Shown: positions 7,670 through 16,429 of the stretch, piece after piece
How positions within the stretch are numbered: position 1 is the stretch's first letter
Layout: every line of letters begins with the position of its first letter
DNA from: an uncultured Prevotellaceae bacterium
GTDB lineage: Bacteria > Bacteroidota > Bacteroidia > Bacteroidales > Bacteroidaceae
Length of the DNA: 64,000 nt
Assembly: GCA_902776195.1 (NCBI GenBank)
Contig: CACYPF010000006.1
Coordinates: 1-64,000 of the forward strand
Direction of reading: 5' to 3'
Position numbers and translations under genes: made by a program
The notes under the pieces: model-generated
The model's input: the letters and a program-made list of their open reading frames with translations, nothing else
What the model was told of the DNA's origin: nothing
Database searches by the model: none

Positions 7670-9466
7670 TTATTCGTGATAATTAAAACCAAAGAGTCTC
7701 ATACCGTGCTTACGCTTCTTGCCATACTTTTTCATCACATACGATGCCGCTACCGCATTTTCAATAGTGTTATACGAATCTCCAGCACTTTCAGAAAAAT
7801 AGTCGTTATATACTTCATCTTTGACAATAGTACATCTTTTTCCATCATCAAAACGAATCTCATAAACTATGCGATTGTTCGACAATATAGTTTCATTACG
7901 GCGCTCCTGTTTTTCTATCTTCCAGCCAGGTATCTCAACTGTCTCAGGATCTATACTGGAGGAACTTCTAGAAGGTTTTTCCTCTTCCTTTTCATCATCG
8001 CGACTACTATACGAAGAAGATGATGACGATGAACCAGCATTAGCCAGTTCGGCTGCTTTCCGTATCTGGTAGTCCGCAAGGGCTTTATCATACTCTTTTC
8101 TGTTAACCTCTACATTTTCGGAAAACTGGGAACGGCGGTTTGCCAGTTCTGGTAGTGCTTTAGTCCAGAAGTTATCATATCCCCAATTACTTTTGCTCCC
8201 ACAGATACGCTCCGCCTTGGACAACAAGTTGTTAATGCTATTAACTGTCCAATCATGGAACTCAATCTTGTGTTTAGATAATAGTCCGAAGAAAACACCA
8301 TCATCATACTCTGACCAAAGTTTCTGATGGACATCTATCTTGAGTGCTCTACATACTGTAATATATTGTTCGAGTCCTCGTGCTAATGTCATTTGATTGG
8401 CAGGGTCATAGTTTTTATAGTTGTTAATGAAATCAGAAACCACTCCATTGTCGCTTACTGTCTGCAGGGTATTGCTCTTCGAGGCCTCCAGCGACTTCTT
8501 GTAGAAGTCTTTCAAAGATTGACAATCCCTATCATAGATAGCCCGTTTACGACTACTCGTCATAGTCGTCATGTCGGGGTATTTCTTCTCCACCTTCAAC
8601 ACGTCAGAGAAAGAATGGGCGGCATTACACTCTGCCTGGGCGAGAGCCTGATATTTATCCTGTACAAGATTCTTGCGCAGGTTGAACTTTTGACGGTACA
8701 AACTAATCTCATCATAACTGCTCACTTGCTGGGCACAGATATTAGCAAGATAGTCGTACATTGCTGGATACTGCTCGATATCCTTGGGATTATTGCGCAG
8801 TTTAAAGAAATCGATCTTTATACGTCCCTCATCCACTAAACGCTTGAGCAACGCCAAATCTCCGCCAGCAATGATTTTATATGTCTCATCATTACCTTGC
8901 TTGTCCGTATGATGCAAATCAATATTCTGTTGTAAAAAAAAGTCTTGCAAGTACTTATTGCGGGTATCCCTAGCAAATGTCATCAGGGAACTGCCATCGC
9001 TGTTATAAGTGTTCACTGACGCACCTGCTCCTATCAACATACGAAGCACATTGTCCGAGATATAGTCGGCACTGTACTTTTCACCCAAGAAATCATAATT
9101 GGTACGTATCAGATAAGATAGTGGGGGCATGAGCGAACTATAGCGCATATTGACATCAAAATTCTTGTTGGCGATAAAGGCACCTAATAGTTCCTCCGCT
9201 ACGGCACAGTCTGATTTTGGATGACGCGCGATATAATCCAGTATCAGGTATATGGGAGTTTTTCCATTATACGGCTCTGTCAGTGATGTAGCCGATATAA
9301 TGGTCTCACGTGCAGAACTGACGGGTGTCTGTCCGGCAAGAGCCTTCTCTACAGTGGAATATAACTCAGAACGACCAGTAGAACGTTTCAAGGTATCAAA
9401 ACTCTGCGCTGCGACCAATGTGGTTGCAGCGCAGATAATAATCAGTGTGAATAACTTACGCACCAT
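7670..9466 (-). CDS. Secreted ankyrin-repeat-like protein, function unknown
   Basis: 598 residues from ATG 9466. I chose this start because it begins MVRKLFTLIIICAATTLVAAQ, a good signal peptide, and the longer ORF runs back into the upstream gene. Residues ~20-260 look like degenerate ankyrin repeats (GKTPIYLILDYIARHP, LRMLIGAGASVNTYNSDGSS, DLALLKRLVDEGRI). The middle is charged and helical, residues ~500-530 are a serine-rich linker, and the end is a small domain after EIPGWKIEKQERRNE. It follows the 9474-10433 gene by 7 bases, so the two are probably an operon. I do not recognise a named family for the C-terminal part. Confidence 0.75.
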   Translation of the reverse strand: MVRKLFTLIIICAATTLVAAQSFDTLKRSTGRSELYSTVEKALAGQTPVSSARETIISATSLTEPYNGKTPIYLILDYIARHPKSDCAVAEELLGAFIANKNFDVNMRYSSLMPPLSYLIRTNYDFLGEKYSADYISDNVLRMLIGAGASVNTYNSDGSSLMTFARDTRNKYLQDFFLQQNIDLHHTDKQGNDETYKIIAGGDLALLKRLVDEGRIKIDFFKLRNNPKDIEQYPAMYDYLANICAQQVSSYDEISLYRQKFNLRKNLVQDKYQALAQAECNAAHSFSDVLKVEKKYPDMTTMTSSRKRAIYDRDCQSLKDFYKKSLEASKSNTLQTVSDNGVVSDFINNYKNYDPANQMTLARGLEQYITVCRALKIDVHQKLWSEYDDGVFFGLLSKHKIEFHDWTVNSINNLLSKAERICGSKSNWGYDNFWTKALPELANRRSQFSENVEVNRKEYDKALADYQIRKAAELANAGSSSSSSSYSSRDDEKEEEKPSRSSSSIDPETVEIPGWKIEKQERRNETILSNNRIVYEIRFDDGKRCTIVKDEVYNDYFSESAGDSYNTIENAVAASYVMKKYGKKRKHGMRLFGFNYHE

Positions 9467-9473
9467 GTTATCG

Positions 9474-10433
9474 TTATTCTTGGTTATAATATGACAATTG
9501 TTTTTTAATATACTTGTTTTGTATTTTTTGGTCAGTGGGGAGCAGCATACCATTAACGAGTGCCCATGTTTGGTTACCATCTTCGGCTATTCCTTCTATC
9601 TCACCGTTCAGACAGAAATTGACAGCTTTGAACATCTCGTCGAAGCACGGGCGTAACTGTTTCGTCCAACGCTTGTCGGCAAGACTAGGTAAACGCTTCT
9701 CTTCGATACATTTTTGTAAATAGTTGATAATATACTTCGAGCCAGTAACAGGATATTGCTCATACTGGTTGATGATTTGCTGTGCATCTAACCAACTGGC
9801 TTCGTTTGCCGATACCATATTAACATATACATTCACACGTTCAGAGAGATTTTCAAAGTATTTAGCAGATTGTTTATAGATTTCTTCACGTTGCTTAGCA
9901 TCCGTTTGGGCATAGATAAGAGCCTTGCCAATAAGTGATTTTGTCATAAGTATCATAGACGCTTCTTCTTTGTAAGCATTAATATTGGCAGAACCATTTT
10001 TTAATGCTTCACGATAAACACCCAAAAGTTTGTTATACATATCTTGGAAAACAATCATTACTTTACCGTTCTCATGAAACTCGAAACGGGCTGTGGCACG
10101 AACCAACATGGGGCACTCAAGAGCCATACCGTTTTTAAATTGTGTCAGCGGGAAAATGATGGGGATAGAATACTCGGCGGTATTTTCATCAATCTCGTCG
10201 AGTTTTAAATCATCCTTGTTCACAAATCCGTATTCCATCATAAATGCAGTCGTCTTGGCTACTACGTCGCGCTTCGATAAGTCGGTCTTTATGATGGCGG
10301 CATAGTTTTTGCCTTCTTGACCACCAATTATCACACTTTGAGGTTTGCCCCACATAAATTGAACGTCCATTGGTTGACTCTTCATAATGACAGTCTGCAG
10401 CATCAGTGCAAACACAAAAAGGATTTTCTTCAT
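9474..10433 (-). CDS. Secreted hypothetical protein with DUF4468-like N-terminal half
   Basis: 319 residues from ATG 10433, chosen because MKKILFVFALMLQTVIMKSQ is a signal peptide. Residues ~60-150 (TAFMMEYGFVNKDDLKL, then ATARFEFHENGKVMIVFQDM) resemble the Bacteroidetes periplasmic DUF4468 fold, where paired strands end in a line such as 'kv.vvf.dm'; this is a tentative likeness. The C-terminal half is helical. First gene of a two-gene unit with the ankyrin-like protein and driven by a clear promoter at 10536-10567. Function unknown. Confidence 0.7.
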   Translation of the reverse strand: MKKILFVFALMLQTVIMKSQPMDVQFMWGKPQSVIIGGQEGKNYAAIIKTDLSKRDVVAKTTAFMMEYGFVNKDDLKLDEIDENTAEYSIPIIFPLTQFKNGMALECPMLVRATARFEFHENGKVMIVFQDMYNKLLGVYREALKNGSANINAYKEEASMILMTKSLIGKALIYAQTDAKQREEIYKQSAKYFENLSERVNVYVNMVSANEASWLDAQQIINQYEQYPVTGSKYIINYLQKCIEEKRLPSLADKRWTKQLRPCFDEMFKAVNFCLNGEIEGIAEDGNQTWALVNGMLLPTDQKIQNKYIKKQLSYYNQE

Positions 10434-10535
10434 AATTTTTAATACATTAATATTATACATAAAGAATTAGATAGTTTTAGTACATCATATTCATAATCCA
10501 GAAGGTATTATATAGTTTACTAAACATAATTTTTG

Positions 10536-10567
10536 CAAAAATAATAATTAAATCTGTAAAGAGCAAA
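10536..10567 (-). promoter_or_regulatory. Consensus promoter of the 10433-7670 operon
   Basis: The minus strand has TTTG (10564-10567), 20 bases, then TATTTTTG (10536-10543): an exact -33/-7 pair. Transcription would start near 10529, giving a leader of about 95 bases. Confidence 0.75.
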
Positions 10568-10736
10568 ATTTTTGACTAAAAAAATTGGTTTAGGGTCAAC
10601 ATTTTTATTTATCAGATAACTTCTCTTACTATATTTTTTTCAAACCGTTGCCGCCTTGCAAAAGTGTTTGAATATCAGCGGTTTGCTGGTGACAAGGAAG
10701 CGGCAAGGGCGGCAAGGAAAGGCGATTTTGCTGATA

Positions 10737-10990
10737 GAAATGCCTCCGATCACCGTTGCGGATGCTTTCCCTTACAGAGAGGAAAGTTTCCTCTCTGAGA
10801 GGGGAAACTTTACCATTTTTAATCGGAGGCATTGCTCACTGTGATCGGAGGCATCGGAGACTTTCACCCTACGGAGGCTTCAAGGTTGAAGGTGCCGCTT
10901 CCTCGGTGCGAAGCCCGTACCTTCGAGGGTCGAATGTACCGCCTTCAGGGGTCGAAGATACTCACGTTCGAAAATCCTCAAAGACTACGA
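10737..10990. repeat. Intergenic patch of palindromes between divergent promoters
   Basis: No gene is seen. The block contains a perfect 23-bp palindrome (10775-10797, CAGAGAGGAAA-G-TTTCCTCTCTG) whose right arm also pairs with the next segment (GAGGGGAAACTTT), giving alternative hairpins. GGAGGCAT modules occur in both orientations, and reshuffled 'ggtcgaa'/'ttcgag' modules follow. It shares a 12-mer with the patch near 80-92. Confidence 0.6.
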
Positions 10991-11035
10991 GTTTACTCGC
11001 CTGAACACCTTAGATATGAGAAACAAGCGAAGAAA

Positions 11036-11067
11036 TTTGGTTTTTCTCTTGATTTGCACTATCTTTG
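11036..11067 (+). promoter_or_regulatory. Consensus promoter of the aldo/keto reductase gene
   Basis: TTTG (11036-11039), 20 bases, TATCTTTG (11060-11067). It places the start near 11074, about 20 bases before the ATG at 11095, and rules out the TTG at 11065 as start codon. Confidence 0.8.
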
Positions 11068-11094
11068 TCGGCAGAAACCAAAAACTATAACATC

Positions 11095-12075
11095 ATGGAG
11101 AGATATTTAGCCGACGCGAAGCGTTATGAGAACGGGATGGAGTATGAGCGTTGCGGACGCTCTGGCGTGTTATTGCCAAAGGTGTCATTAGGTATGTGGC
11201 ATAACTTCGGGAGTGTGGACCCTTATGAGCGGAGCCGCGAGATTATACGCTATGCCTTCGACCATGGGGTGACCCATTTTGACCTGGCGAACAACTACGG
11301 TCCTGCATACGGCTCCGCAGAGGAGACAATGGGACGTATCATGGAGGACGACCTGCGCCCCTACCGTGACGAGCTGTTTATCTCCACCAAGGCAGGTTAT
11401 GACATGTGGCCCGGTCCCTATGGTGACTGGGGTTCCCGCAAGTACCTGATGGCATCGCTCGACCAGAGTCTGAAGCGTATGCGTCTGGACTATGTCGACC
11501 TGTTCTATAGTCACCGCTACGACCCCAATACGCCCTTGGAGGAGACGCTGCAGGCTTTGGTGGACATCGTCAGAGCCGGAAAGGCACTCTATGTGGGTAT
11601 CTCCAACTGGCCTTTGGAGCCCCTCCGCTTTGGTATTGAGTATCTGAGGCAGCATGACACACCTCTTTTAATATACCAGGGAAAGCTGAACATGATCCAT
11701 CAGGAACCCATCGACGAGGGTATCTTGCAACTGTGCCATGAGTCAGGAGTAGGTTTCATCGCTTTCTCACCCCTTGCCCAGGGTATGCTGACCGACCGCT
11801 ACCTGAACGGTATCCCACAAGACTCCCGTATGGCAAAAGGAAAATTCCTCAAGGAGGAGATGCTGACACCGGCACTCGTCCAGCACCTGCACCAGTGGAA
11901 CGAGGAGGCACAAAAGAAAGGCGAGAGCCTCGCGGAGATGGCACTCGCCTGGATATTGCAACAAAAAGGGGTGACTTCCGTCCTCGTGGGAGCCAGTTCT
12001 ACGGAGCAGTTGGCACGTAACCTGCGAAGCGTCAACGCACAGGCTCCCGGCAGCAAGACCTTAGTTCACTCTTGA
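11095..12075 (+). CDS. Aldo/keto reductase, C-terminally short
   Basis: 326 residues. An NADPH-dependent (alpha/beta)8-barrel reductase of the YghZ/L-glyceraldehyde-3-phosphate reductase type. The catalytic tetrad is visible: Asp and Tyr in FDLANNYG, Lys in ISTKAGYD, His in LFYSHRYD. Cofactor-binding elements follow (SPLAQGMLT, LVGASSTEQLARNL). ATG 11095 fits the promoter; an upstream TTG lies inside the -7 box. The protein stops soon after the last cofactor motif with QAPGSKTLVHS, whereas relatives continue about 20-25 residues. The last 15 bases overlap the tail of the convergent DUF3108 gene, so the C-terminus looks replaced or trimmed. Confidence 0.9.
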   Translation: MERYLADAKRYENGMEYERCGRSGVLLPKVSLGMWHNFGSVDPYERSREIIRYAFDHGVTHFDLANNYGPAYGSAEETMGRIMEDDLRPYRDELFISTKAGYDMWPGPYGDWGSRKYLMASLDQSLKRMRLDYVDLFYSHRYDPNTPLEETLQALVDIVRAGKALYVGISNWPLEPLRFGIEYLRQHDTPLLIYQGKLNMIHQEPIDEGILQLCHESGVGFIAFSPLAQGMLTDRYLNGIPQDSRMAKGKFLKEEMLTPALVQHLHQWNEEAQKKGESLAEMALAWILQQKGVTSVLVGASSTEQLARNLRSVNAQAPGSKTLVHS

Positions 12076-12870
12076 ATCCATCTCGTTACGCAAGCCCTTG
12101 TAGCCTGTGAGGTAGCACTTTGCCGATCCGAAAGAGAGGAAAAGGTCAAGGCGCACCGGCAGGTGGTTCTTGTCGTCTGTGACGAAGAAGCGGATCAGCT
12201 CGTGGTTCTTGCCCTTCTCACGCTCGATGAACGAGAAGGTGAGGCAACGGTATTTCGTTGAGCTGTTCTTCATTTTCAGTGTCGTCTTTCCCGTATATTT
12301 CAACCAGGAGTTCGACAGGCTGCGGGCATCACTGATGGGCATGGGGATATTCTCACCCACCTTCAACTTGGAGGCATCGAAATTGCGGGCACGCAAGAAG
12401 ATACTCATCATGTCATAGATACAGTCCTTATACTCCGCATCCTTCCAGTGCACCTCACCATCATGGTCGATACGGTGCATCCGCAGGTGGCAGTTGTTGT
12501 TCGGGTAGGTATACCACAACTCATCCACATAGTATCTCTTACCCTCCCGGGCTCCCTTGCGGAAATAGAGCGGAGAGAGGTCCATATTAGTATAGCACAA
12601 CAAGGTGTCACGCATCACGAAATAGTTGTCGAGCTTACTATTGCCACGGGTAATCAGACTGCTGCGGTAAACCGGCTTTCCATTACGGGTAGACTGGACG
12701 GTAGACATAGATGCCGTACCCACCTTCACCCATACGAATTTCCAATTGAAATAAAGGTCATAAGACAGAAACTCTCCTGACCTAAATGCTGTATTCTCAA
12801 TGCCACACTGAGCATGAGCAGCCATCAAACCGCATGATGCGATGATGATCAATAACAGTCGTTTCATCAT
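12061..12870 (-). CDS. DUF3108 periplasmic protein
   Basis: 269 residues (267-269 depending on the first Met) with signal peptide KRLLLIIIASCGLMAAHAQ. The body fits DUF3108: FRSGEFLSYDLYFNWKFVWV, GTASMS, then RREG-type strands and a final FFVTDDKNHLPVRLDLFLSFGSAKCYLTGYKG. The family is a beta-barrel-like periplasmic protein in Bacteroidetes with no settled function. It lies 7 bases after the Ig-like lipoprotein gene, forming a likely operon with it and the GH3 gene upstream. Its 3' end overlaps the converging reductase gene by 15 bases. Confidence 0.8.
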   Translation of the reverse strand: MMKRLLLIIIASCGLMAAHAQCGIENTAFRSGEFLSYDLYFNWKFVWVKVGTASMSTVQSTRNGKPVYRSSLITRGNSKLDNYFVMRDTLLCYTNMDLSPLYFRKGAREGKRYYVDELWYTYPNNNCHLRMHRIDHDGEVHWKDAEYKDCIYDMMSIFLRARNFDASKLKVGENIPMPISDARSLSNSWLKYTGKTTLKMKNSSTKYRCLTFSFIEREKGKNHELIRFFVTDDKNHLPVRLDLFLSFGSAKCYLTGYKGLRNEMDSRVN

Positions 12871-12877
12871 TCTTTTC

Positions 12878-14863
12878 CTATTTAACAGTTTCTTTTTTCA
12901 CATATTCTATACCTAACTGCTGGGCACGCTCCGCATTACGGTTACGCAGCTTCTGTTGCTCCTTGTCAGGTTTCTGTTTTGTTATCTCACCAAGCTTCTG
13001 GCGGGTGAGAGGAGTACCCTTCAAATTCCAGGGCAGGGTAACGTCAAACTTCGCCTTACACTCAATGGACTTCGGATAGTAATAAACCTCCTCAGCCTGC
13101 AGGTCTTTGTCATAGTCACCCGTATCCCATTGCCCGTTGCCGTTTCTGTCAATGAAGGCACGCATATAATAAGTGCCTGGACTGAGATAGAAGAACTCAG
13201 CAGTCCCTCCTGAGGCCTTTACCTGTTTCAGGGGTTTGTCGCTCTTGTCAAGCAACTCCACGATGACCGTCGTGTCGCTGACACCACTCAGTTGCATCAA
13301 CAAGGTGGCATAGTCGTCCAGCGAATGCACCTTGATACCTTGTTTATAAGCCACTGAGGCTTTGCCATAGATATCCACAAAGGCGGCAGAGTCTATTTCC
13401 AGACTATATTCCGTATCAGGCTGCCATTCGGCGATAAACTCATAAATGCGCAAGGTAGAATCCTTCCGGTGGAAATCGTAGGGGGTGTTATACCATAACG
13501 AGTCTATCTTCGTATATAGATGGATTGCCGATGTGTCACACCGTGCCAGGGGGGCAGGCATCTCAAACGTAGTGAGATAGTCCGGGTCCATCTGTTGTCT
13601 GACATCATATTTGACCTTGAGAGGATCCGGCGGCATGATACTGTCGTATGGCTCACCCCGTTTCTTTTGTTTCTCTTGTTTCTTCTCCCACTGCTCTATT
13701 ACCTTCTTACGATCTTTCATGCGTTTCTCATAACTCGTCTTGGAAAGGACATCAACAGTGTCCACCTGGGTTATCAGGACTCCCGACGAGTCAGTCATCA
13801 GGTAACTCAATTCCATCCGCAGGGTGTCCTGATTGACGAGCGTGGTGTCACGCAGCCAATAAGTCAGCGTGTCTTTCTTCGCACTGCTTTCCAATACGAA
13901 AGCATCCTGCTCGTTGAAGTTCAAGCCTTTGATAACAGGCAGTACAGGATTGCCATAACTGAAATAGAGTGTGAAGCGATCCGGTTCTGTACGCTCAGGC
14001 AGCTTCAGCAGGTAACGGTTTGTCTGTATTTCCTGAAAGGCGAGCAGCACGATGTCATCCGGATAGAAATGGGTGTAAGGAGTCTGGATGATATTGTCGA
14101 TATGCAGTGTGTCCTTCCAGATGGTGTCCTGCCGGATATCCGGTTTCGACGAGGGGCGGTACGTCTGGTGGGAGTAAGCTATCATCTCACTCTTCTGGTT
14201 GAAGACATAGTTGCCGTCGGCATCCTGCAAGGCAAACACACGATACTCACCCGGAGCGACACCCTTGATGACGAAGCGACCCCGTCCGTCAGTACGGGAC
14301 ACTCGCAGCAACGGCTTGGTCTTGAAAGCACTGTCACTCAGGTCATCATACAGTCCTACCATGATACCCTTCACAGGTTCTAAGTTCGAGGCATCCAGCA
14401 CATTGCCTGACACCTCGAAAGTGTCGATCTGCTCACCAGTGGAGAACGTAAAGGTGTAGTTGCCCAGCGGGTTTCCCTCATTATTATCAGTAATGGCATC
14501 ACTGAAATCTATCGTATAGGTCATGTTGGGCTTCAGGGAGTCTTTCAGTTCCACCACGATTTTCTTTCCTGCCTCCTTGATCTCCGGCATCTCCAACTGG
14601 GGAGGTGATACGATAACCTTCTCCGCGGCATTCGTCATTTTGATATACTCATCAAAAAGGATGGTGACCTTCTTCGCTGTCACACCTGTCGCTCCATCAG
14701 CAGGGGTGGAGCCAATAATGCAGGGGGGGTCGTCGTCATACCATCCACCGTCAGGTTGTCCCATTCTCGCACAGCTCGAAATGAGGAATGAGAAATGAGG
14801 AATGAGAAATGCTGCGAAGAGCATCTTCCATACCATTCCCAAGTTCAATATCCTTTTTCTCAT
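12878..14863 (-). CDS. Ig-like domain lipoprotein
   Basis: About 661 residues from the Met of MRKRILNLG; an upstream in-frame ATG at 14887 is possible. A lipoprotein signal ends in FLISSC, so the protein is lipid-anchored. Residues ~35-140 match the SbsA/Big_5 Ig-like domain that opens many Bacteroidetes lipoproteins (GSTPADGATGVTAKKVTILFDEYI .. YTIDFSDAITDNNEGN). A carboxypeptidase-regulatory-like or prealbumin-like domain follows (EPVKGIMVGLYDD .. GEYRVFALQDADGNYVF). The rest is beta-rich with a charged coiled segment near 390-420. The end is Lys/Gln-rich. The hydrophobic core of the signal peptide is encoded by a 14-base tandem repeat. Probably in an operon with DUF3108 and GH3. Confidence 0.8.
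   Translation of the reverse strand: MRKRILNLGMVWKMLFAAFLIPHFSFLISSCARMGQPDGGWYDDDPPCIIGSTPADGATGVTAKKVTILFDEYIKMTNAAEKVIVSPPQLEMPEIKEAGKKIVVELKDSLKPNMTYTIDFSDAITDNNEGNPLGNYTFTFSTGEQIDTFEVSGNVLDASNLEPVKGIMVGLYDDLSDSAFKTKPLLRVSRTDGRGRFVIKGVAPGEYRVFALQDADGNYVFNQKSEMIAYSHQTYRPSSKPDIRQDTIWKDTLHIDNIIQTPYTHFYPDDIVLLAFQEIQTNRYLLKLPERTEPDRFTLYFSYGNPVLPVIKGLNFNEQDAFVLESSAKKDTLTYWLRDTTLVNQDTLRMELSYLMTDSSGVLITQVDTVDVLSKTSYEKRMKDRKKVIEQWEKKQEKQKKRGEPYDSIMPPDPLKVKYDVRQQMDPDYLTTFEMPAPLARCDTSAIHLYTKIDSLWYNTPYDFHRKDSTLRIYEFIAEWQPDTEYSLEIDSAAFVDIYGKASVAYKQGIKVHSLDDYATLLMQLSGVSDTTVIVELLDKSDKPLKQVKASGGTAEFFYLSPGTYYMRAFIDRNGNGQWDTGDYDKDLQAEEVYYYPKSIECKAKFDVTLPWNLKGTPLTRQKLGEITKQKPDKEQQKLRNRNAERAQQLGIEYVKKETVK
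14778..14811. repeat. 14-bp tandem repeat inside a signal peptide
   Basis: 'gaaatgaggaatga' occurs twice (14778-14791, 14792-14805) plus a partial third copy. On the coding strand it reads as alternating ATTTCTC/ATTCCTC and encodes FLIPHFSFLI, the hydrophobic core before the lipobox cysteine. The unit is not a multiple of three, so the two copies are read in different frames. Confidence 0.75.
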
Positions 14864-14891
14864 AACGTTCATTTCCTTATGATTCATTATA

Positions 14892-16385
14892 TTATTTGAG
14901 CGAGAGTAATTGGTCTATATGCTCACGAGAGTTGCTCAGTCGGGGTACTTTATGCTGTCCTCCCAGTTTTCCTCGCAATTTCAGCCAGTCGTTAAACAGT
15001 CCTTTGCGTGCCTCTATCAGTTCCAGGGGCTGCAATGTGATATCCTTAAAGCGTTTAGCCTCATAGTCGCTGTTCACCTCCTGCAACTTCTGGTCGAGCA
15101 GACGGGCGAACTGCTGTAAGTCCTGTGGTGGCTTGGAGAACTCGATGAGCCACTGGTGACGGCATTTCGCATTGGCATCCATGAAGACAGGTGCTGCCGT
15201 ATATTCCAGCACCTCGGCACCAGTCTGCTGACAGGCATAGGCAAGTCCCTGTTCAGCATTATCCACGATCAGTTCCTCGCCAAAGGCATTGATGAAACTC
15301 TTCGTACGTCCCGTAATGACAAACTTATAGGGGTTGGTAGAGGTAAAGCGGACGGTGTCACCTATCTTATAACGCCATAGACCACATGATGTGGAAATCA
15401 GCATGGCATAGTTCTTGTCTTTCTCAACTCCCCAGAGCGGTACGATATGCCCCTCATCAGTCATGTCCTCAAACTCATAGAACACCCCATAGTCGAGCAT
15501 GAGCAGCATCGCCTTGTCAAGAGGGTCGTCCTGTAATCCGAAGAAACCCTCAGAGGCATTATAGGTCTCCATATAATGCATATTGGGTGACGTGATCAGT
15601 TGCTCATACTGTTTGCGATAAGGAGTGAAGGCGACACCACCATGGAAGAATACCTCCAGGTTAGGCCATACCTCCTCCAGATGTGTCTTCCCGGTCATCT
15701 CCATCATACAGTTCAGGACAGACAGCATCCATGAGGGTACACCAGAGATGTTCGTCACGTTCTTCGTCATTGCCTCACGGGCAATACGTTCACGTTTCAC
15801 CTCAAAGTCCTGTAACAAGGCGGTCTCCTTCTTAGGTACCCGTACAAGATTGGCAAGCGGATTGATGTTCTCAATCAAGATGGCACTAAGGTCACCCACC
15901 AAAGAGCCCGGCAGGTTATAGTTGGGAGCATGACTGCCACCCAGTATCAGGGCACGCCCGTCAAAGAGGCGTGACTTAGGGTTATTCCTCAGATAGAGTG
16001 CCACTGAGTCGAATCCTCCTGCATAGTGGATCTTCTGCAAGCCCTCGGCACTGACGGGAATAAACTTCGACTTATCGTTGGTGGTCCCGGAGGATTTGGC
16101 ATACCACTGCACACGTCCTTTCCATAACACGTTCTGCTCTCCATGGCGCATACGGTCAATCTGCTCCTTCAATTCCTCATAAGTGTTCACAGGGGTATGC
16201 TTGATGAAATCATCATAGCCCTTCATAGCATCAAAGGCATGCTGCCGACCGTATTCCGTGTCTTTTGCCGACCGCAACAAATGATTCAGCACCTGTCGCT
16301 GTAAAAGTTCTCCTTGCGTCTGGTGCTTCTCCAAGGCCCTCATACGAGGCTCGAAGATATATCTGACTAAACCTGTTATACTCAT
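14892..16385 (-). CDS. GH3 auxin-responsive promoter family protein (acyl-adenylate type)
   Basis: 497 residues from ATG 16385 (MSITGLVRYIFEPRMR). The GH3 fold is an ANL-type adenylating enzyme; plant members conjugate amino acids to hormones, and the bacterial substrate is unknown. Visible are the ATP-binding P-loop-like YAKSSGTTNDKSKFIPVS, the central YNASEGFFGLQ, the hinge region FVITGRTKSFINAFGEE and the C-terminal catalytic region after it. An in-frame extension to 16424 runs over the promoter and is rejected: the box TACCTTTG (16394-16401) sits 9 bases before ATG 16385, giving an almost leaderless mRNA. It heads the operon with the Ig-like lipoprotein and DUF3108. Confidence 0.88.
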   Translation of the reverse strand: MSITGLVRYIFEPRMRALEKHQTQGELLQRQVLNHLLRSAKDTEYGRQHAFDAMKGYDDFIKHTPVNTYEELKEQIDRMRHGEQNVLWKGRVQWYAKSSGTTNDKSKFIPVSAEGLQKIHYAGGFDSVALYLRNNPKSRLFDGRALILGGSHAPNYNLPGSLVGDLSAILIENINPLANLVRVPKKETALLQDFEVKRERIAREAMTKNVTNISGVPSWMLSVLNCMMEMTGKTHLEEVWPNLEVFFHGGVAFTPYRKQYEQLITSPNMHYMETYNASEGFFGLQDDPLDKAMLLMLDYGVFYEFEDMTDEGHIVPLWGVEKDKNYAMLISTSCGLWRYKIGDTVRFTSTNPYKFVITGRTKSFINAFGEELIVDNAEQGLAYACQQTGAEVLEYTAAPVFMDANAKCRHQWLIEFSKPPQDLQQFARLLDQKLQEVNSDYEAKRFKDITLQPLELIEARKGLFNDWLKLRGKLGGQHKVPRLSNSREHIDQLLSLK

Positions 16386-16393
16386 ACAGCGTG

Positions 16394-16425
16394 CAAAGGT
16401 AATGGAATTTGGACGAACTACCAAA
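16394..16425 (-). promoter_or_regulatory. Consensus promoter of the GH3 operon
   Basis: The minus strand has TTTG (16422-16425), 20 bases, TACCTTTG (16394-16401). The start would fall near 16387, two bases before the ATG. Confidence 0.75.
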
Positions 16426-16429
16426 TAAT

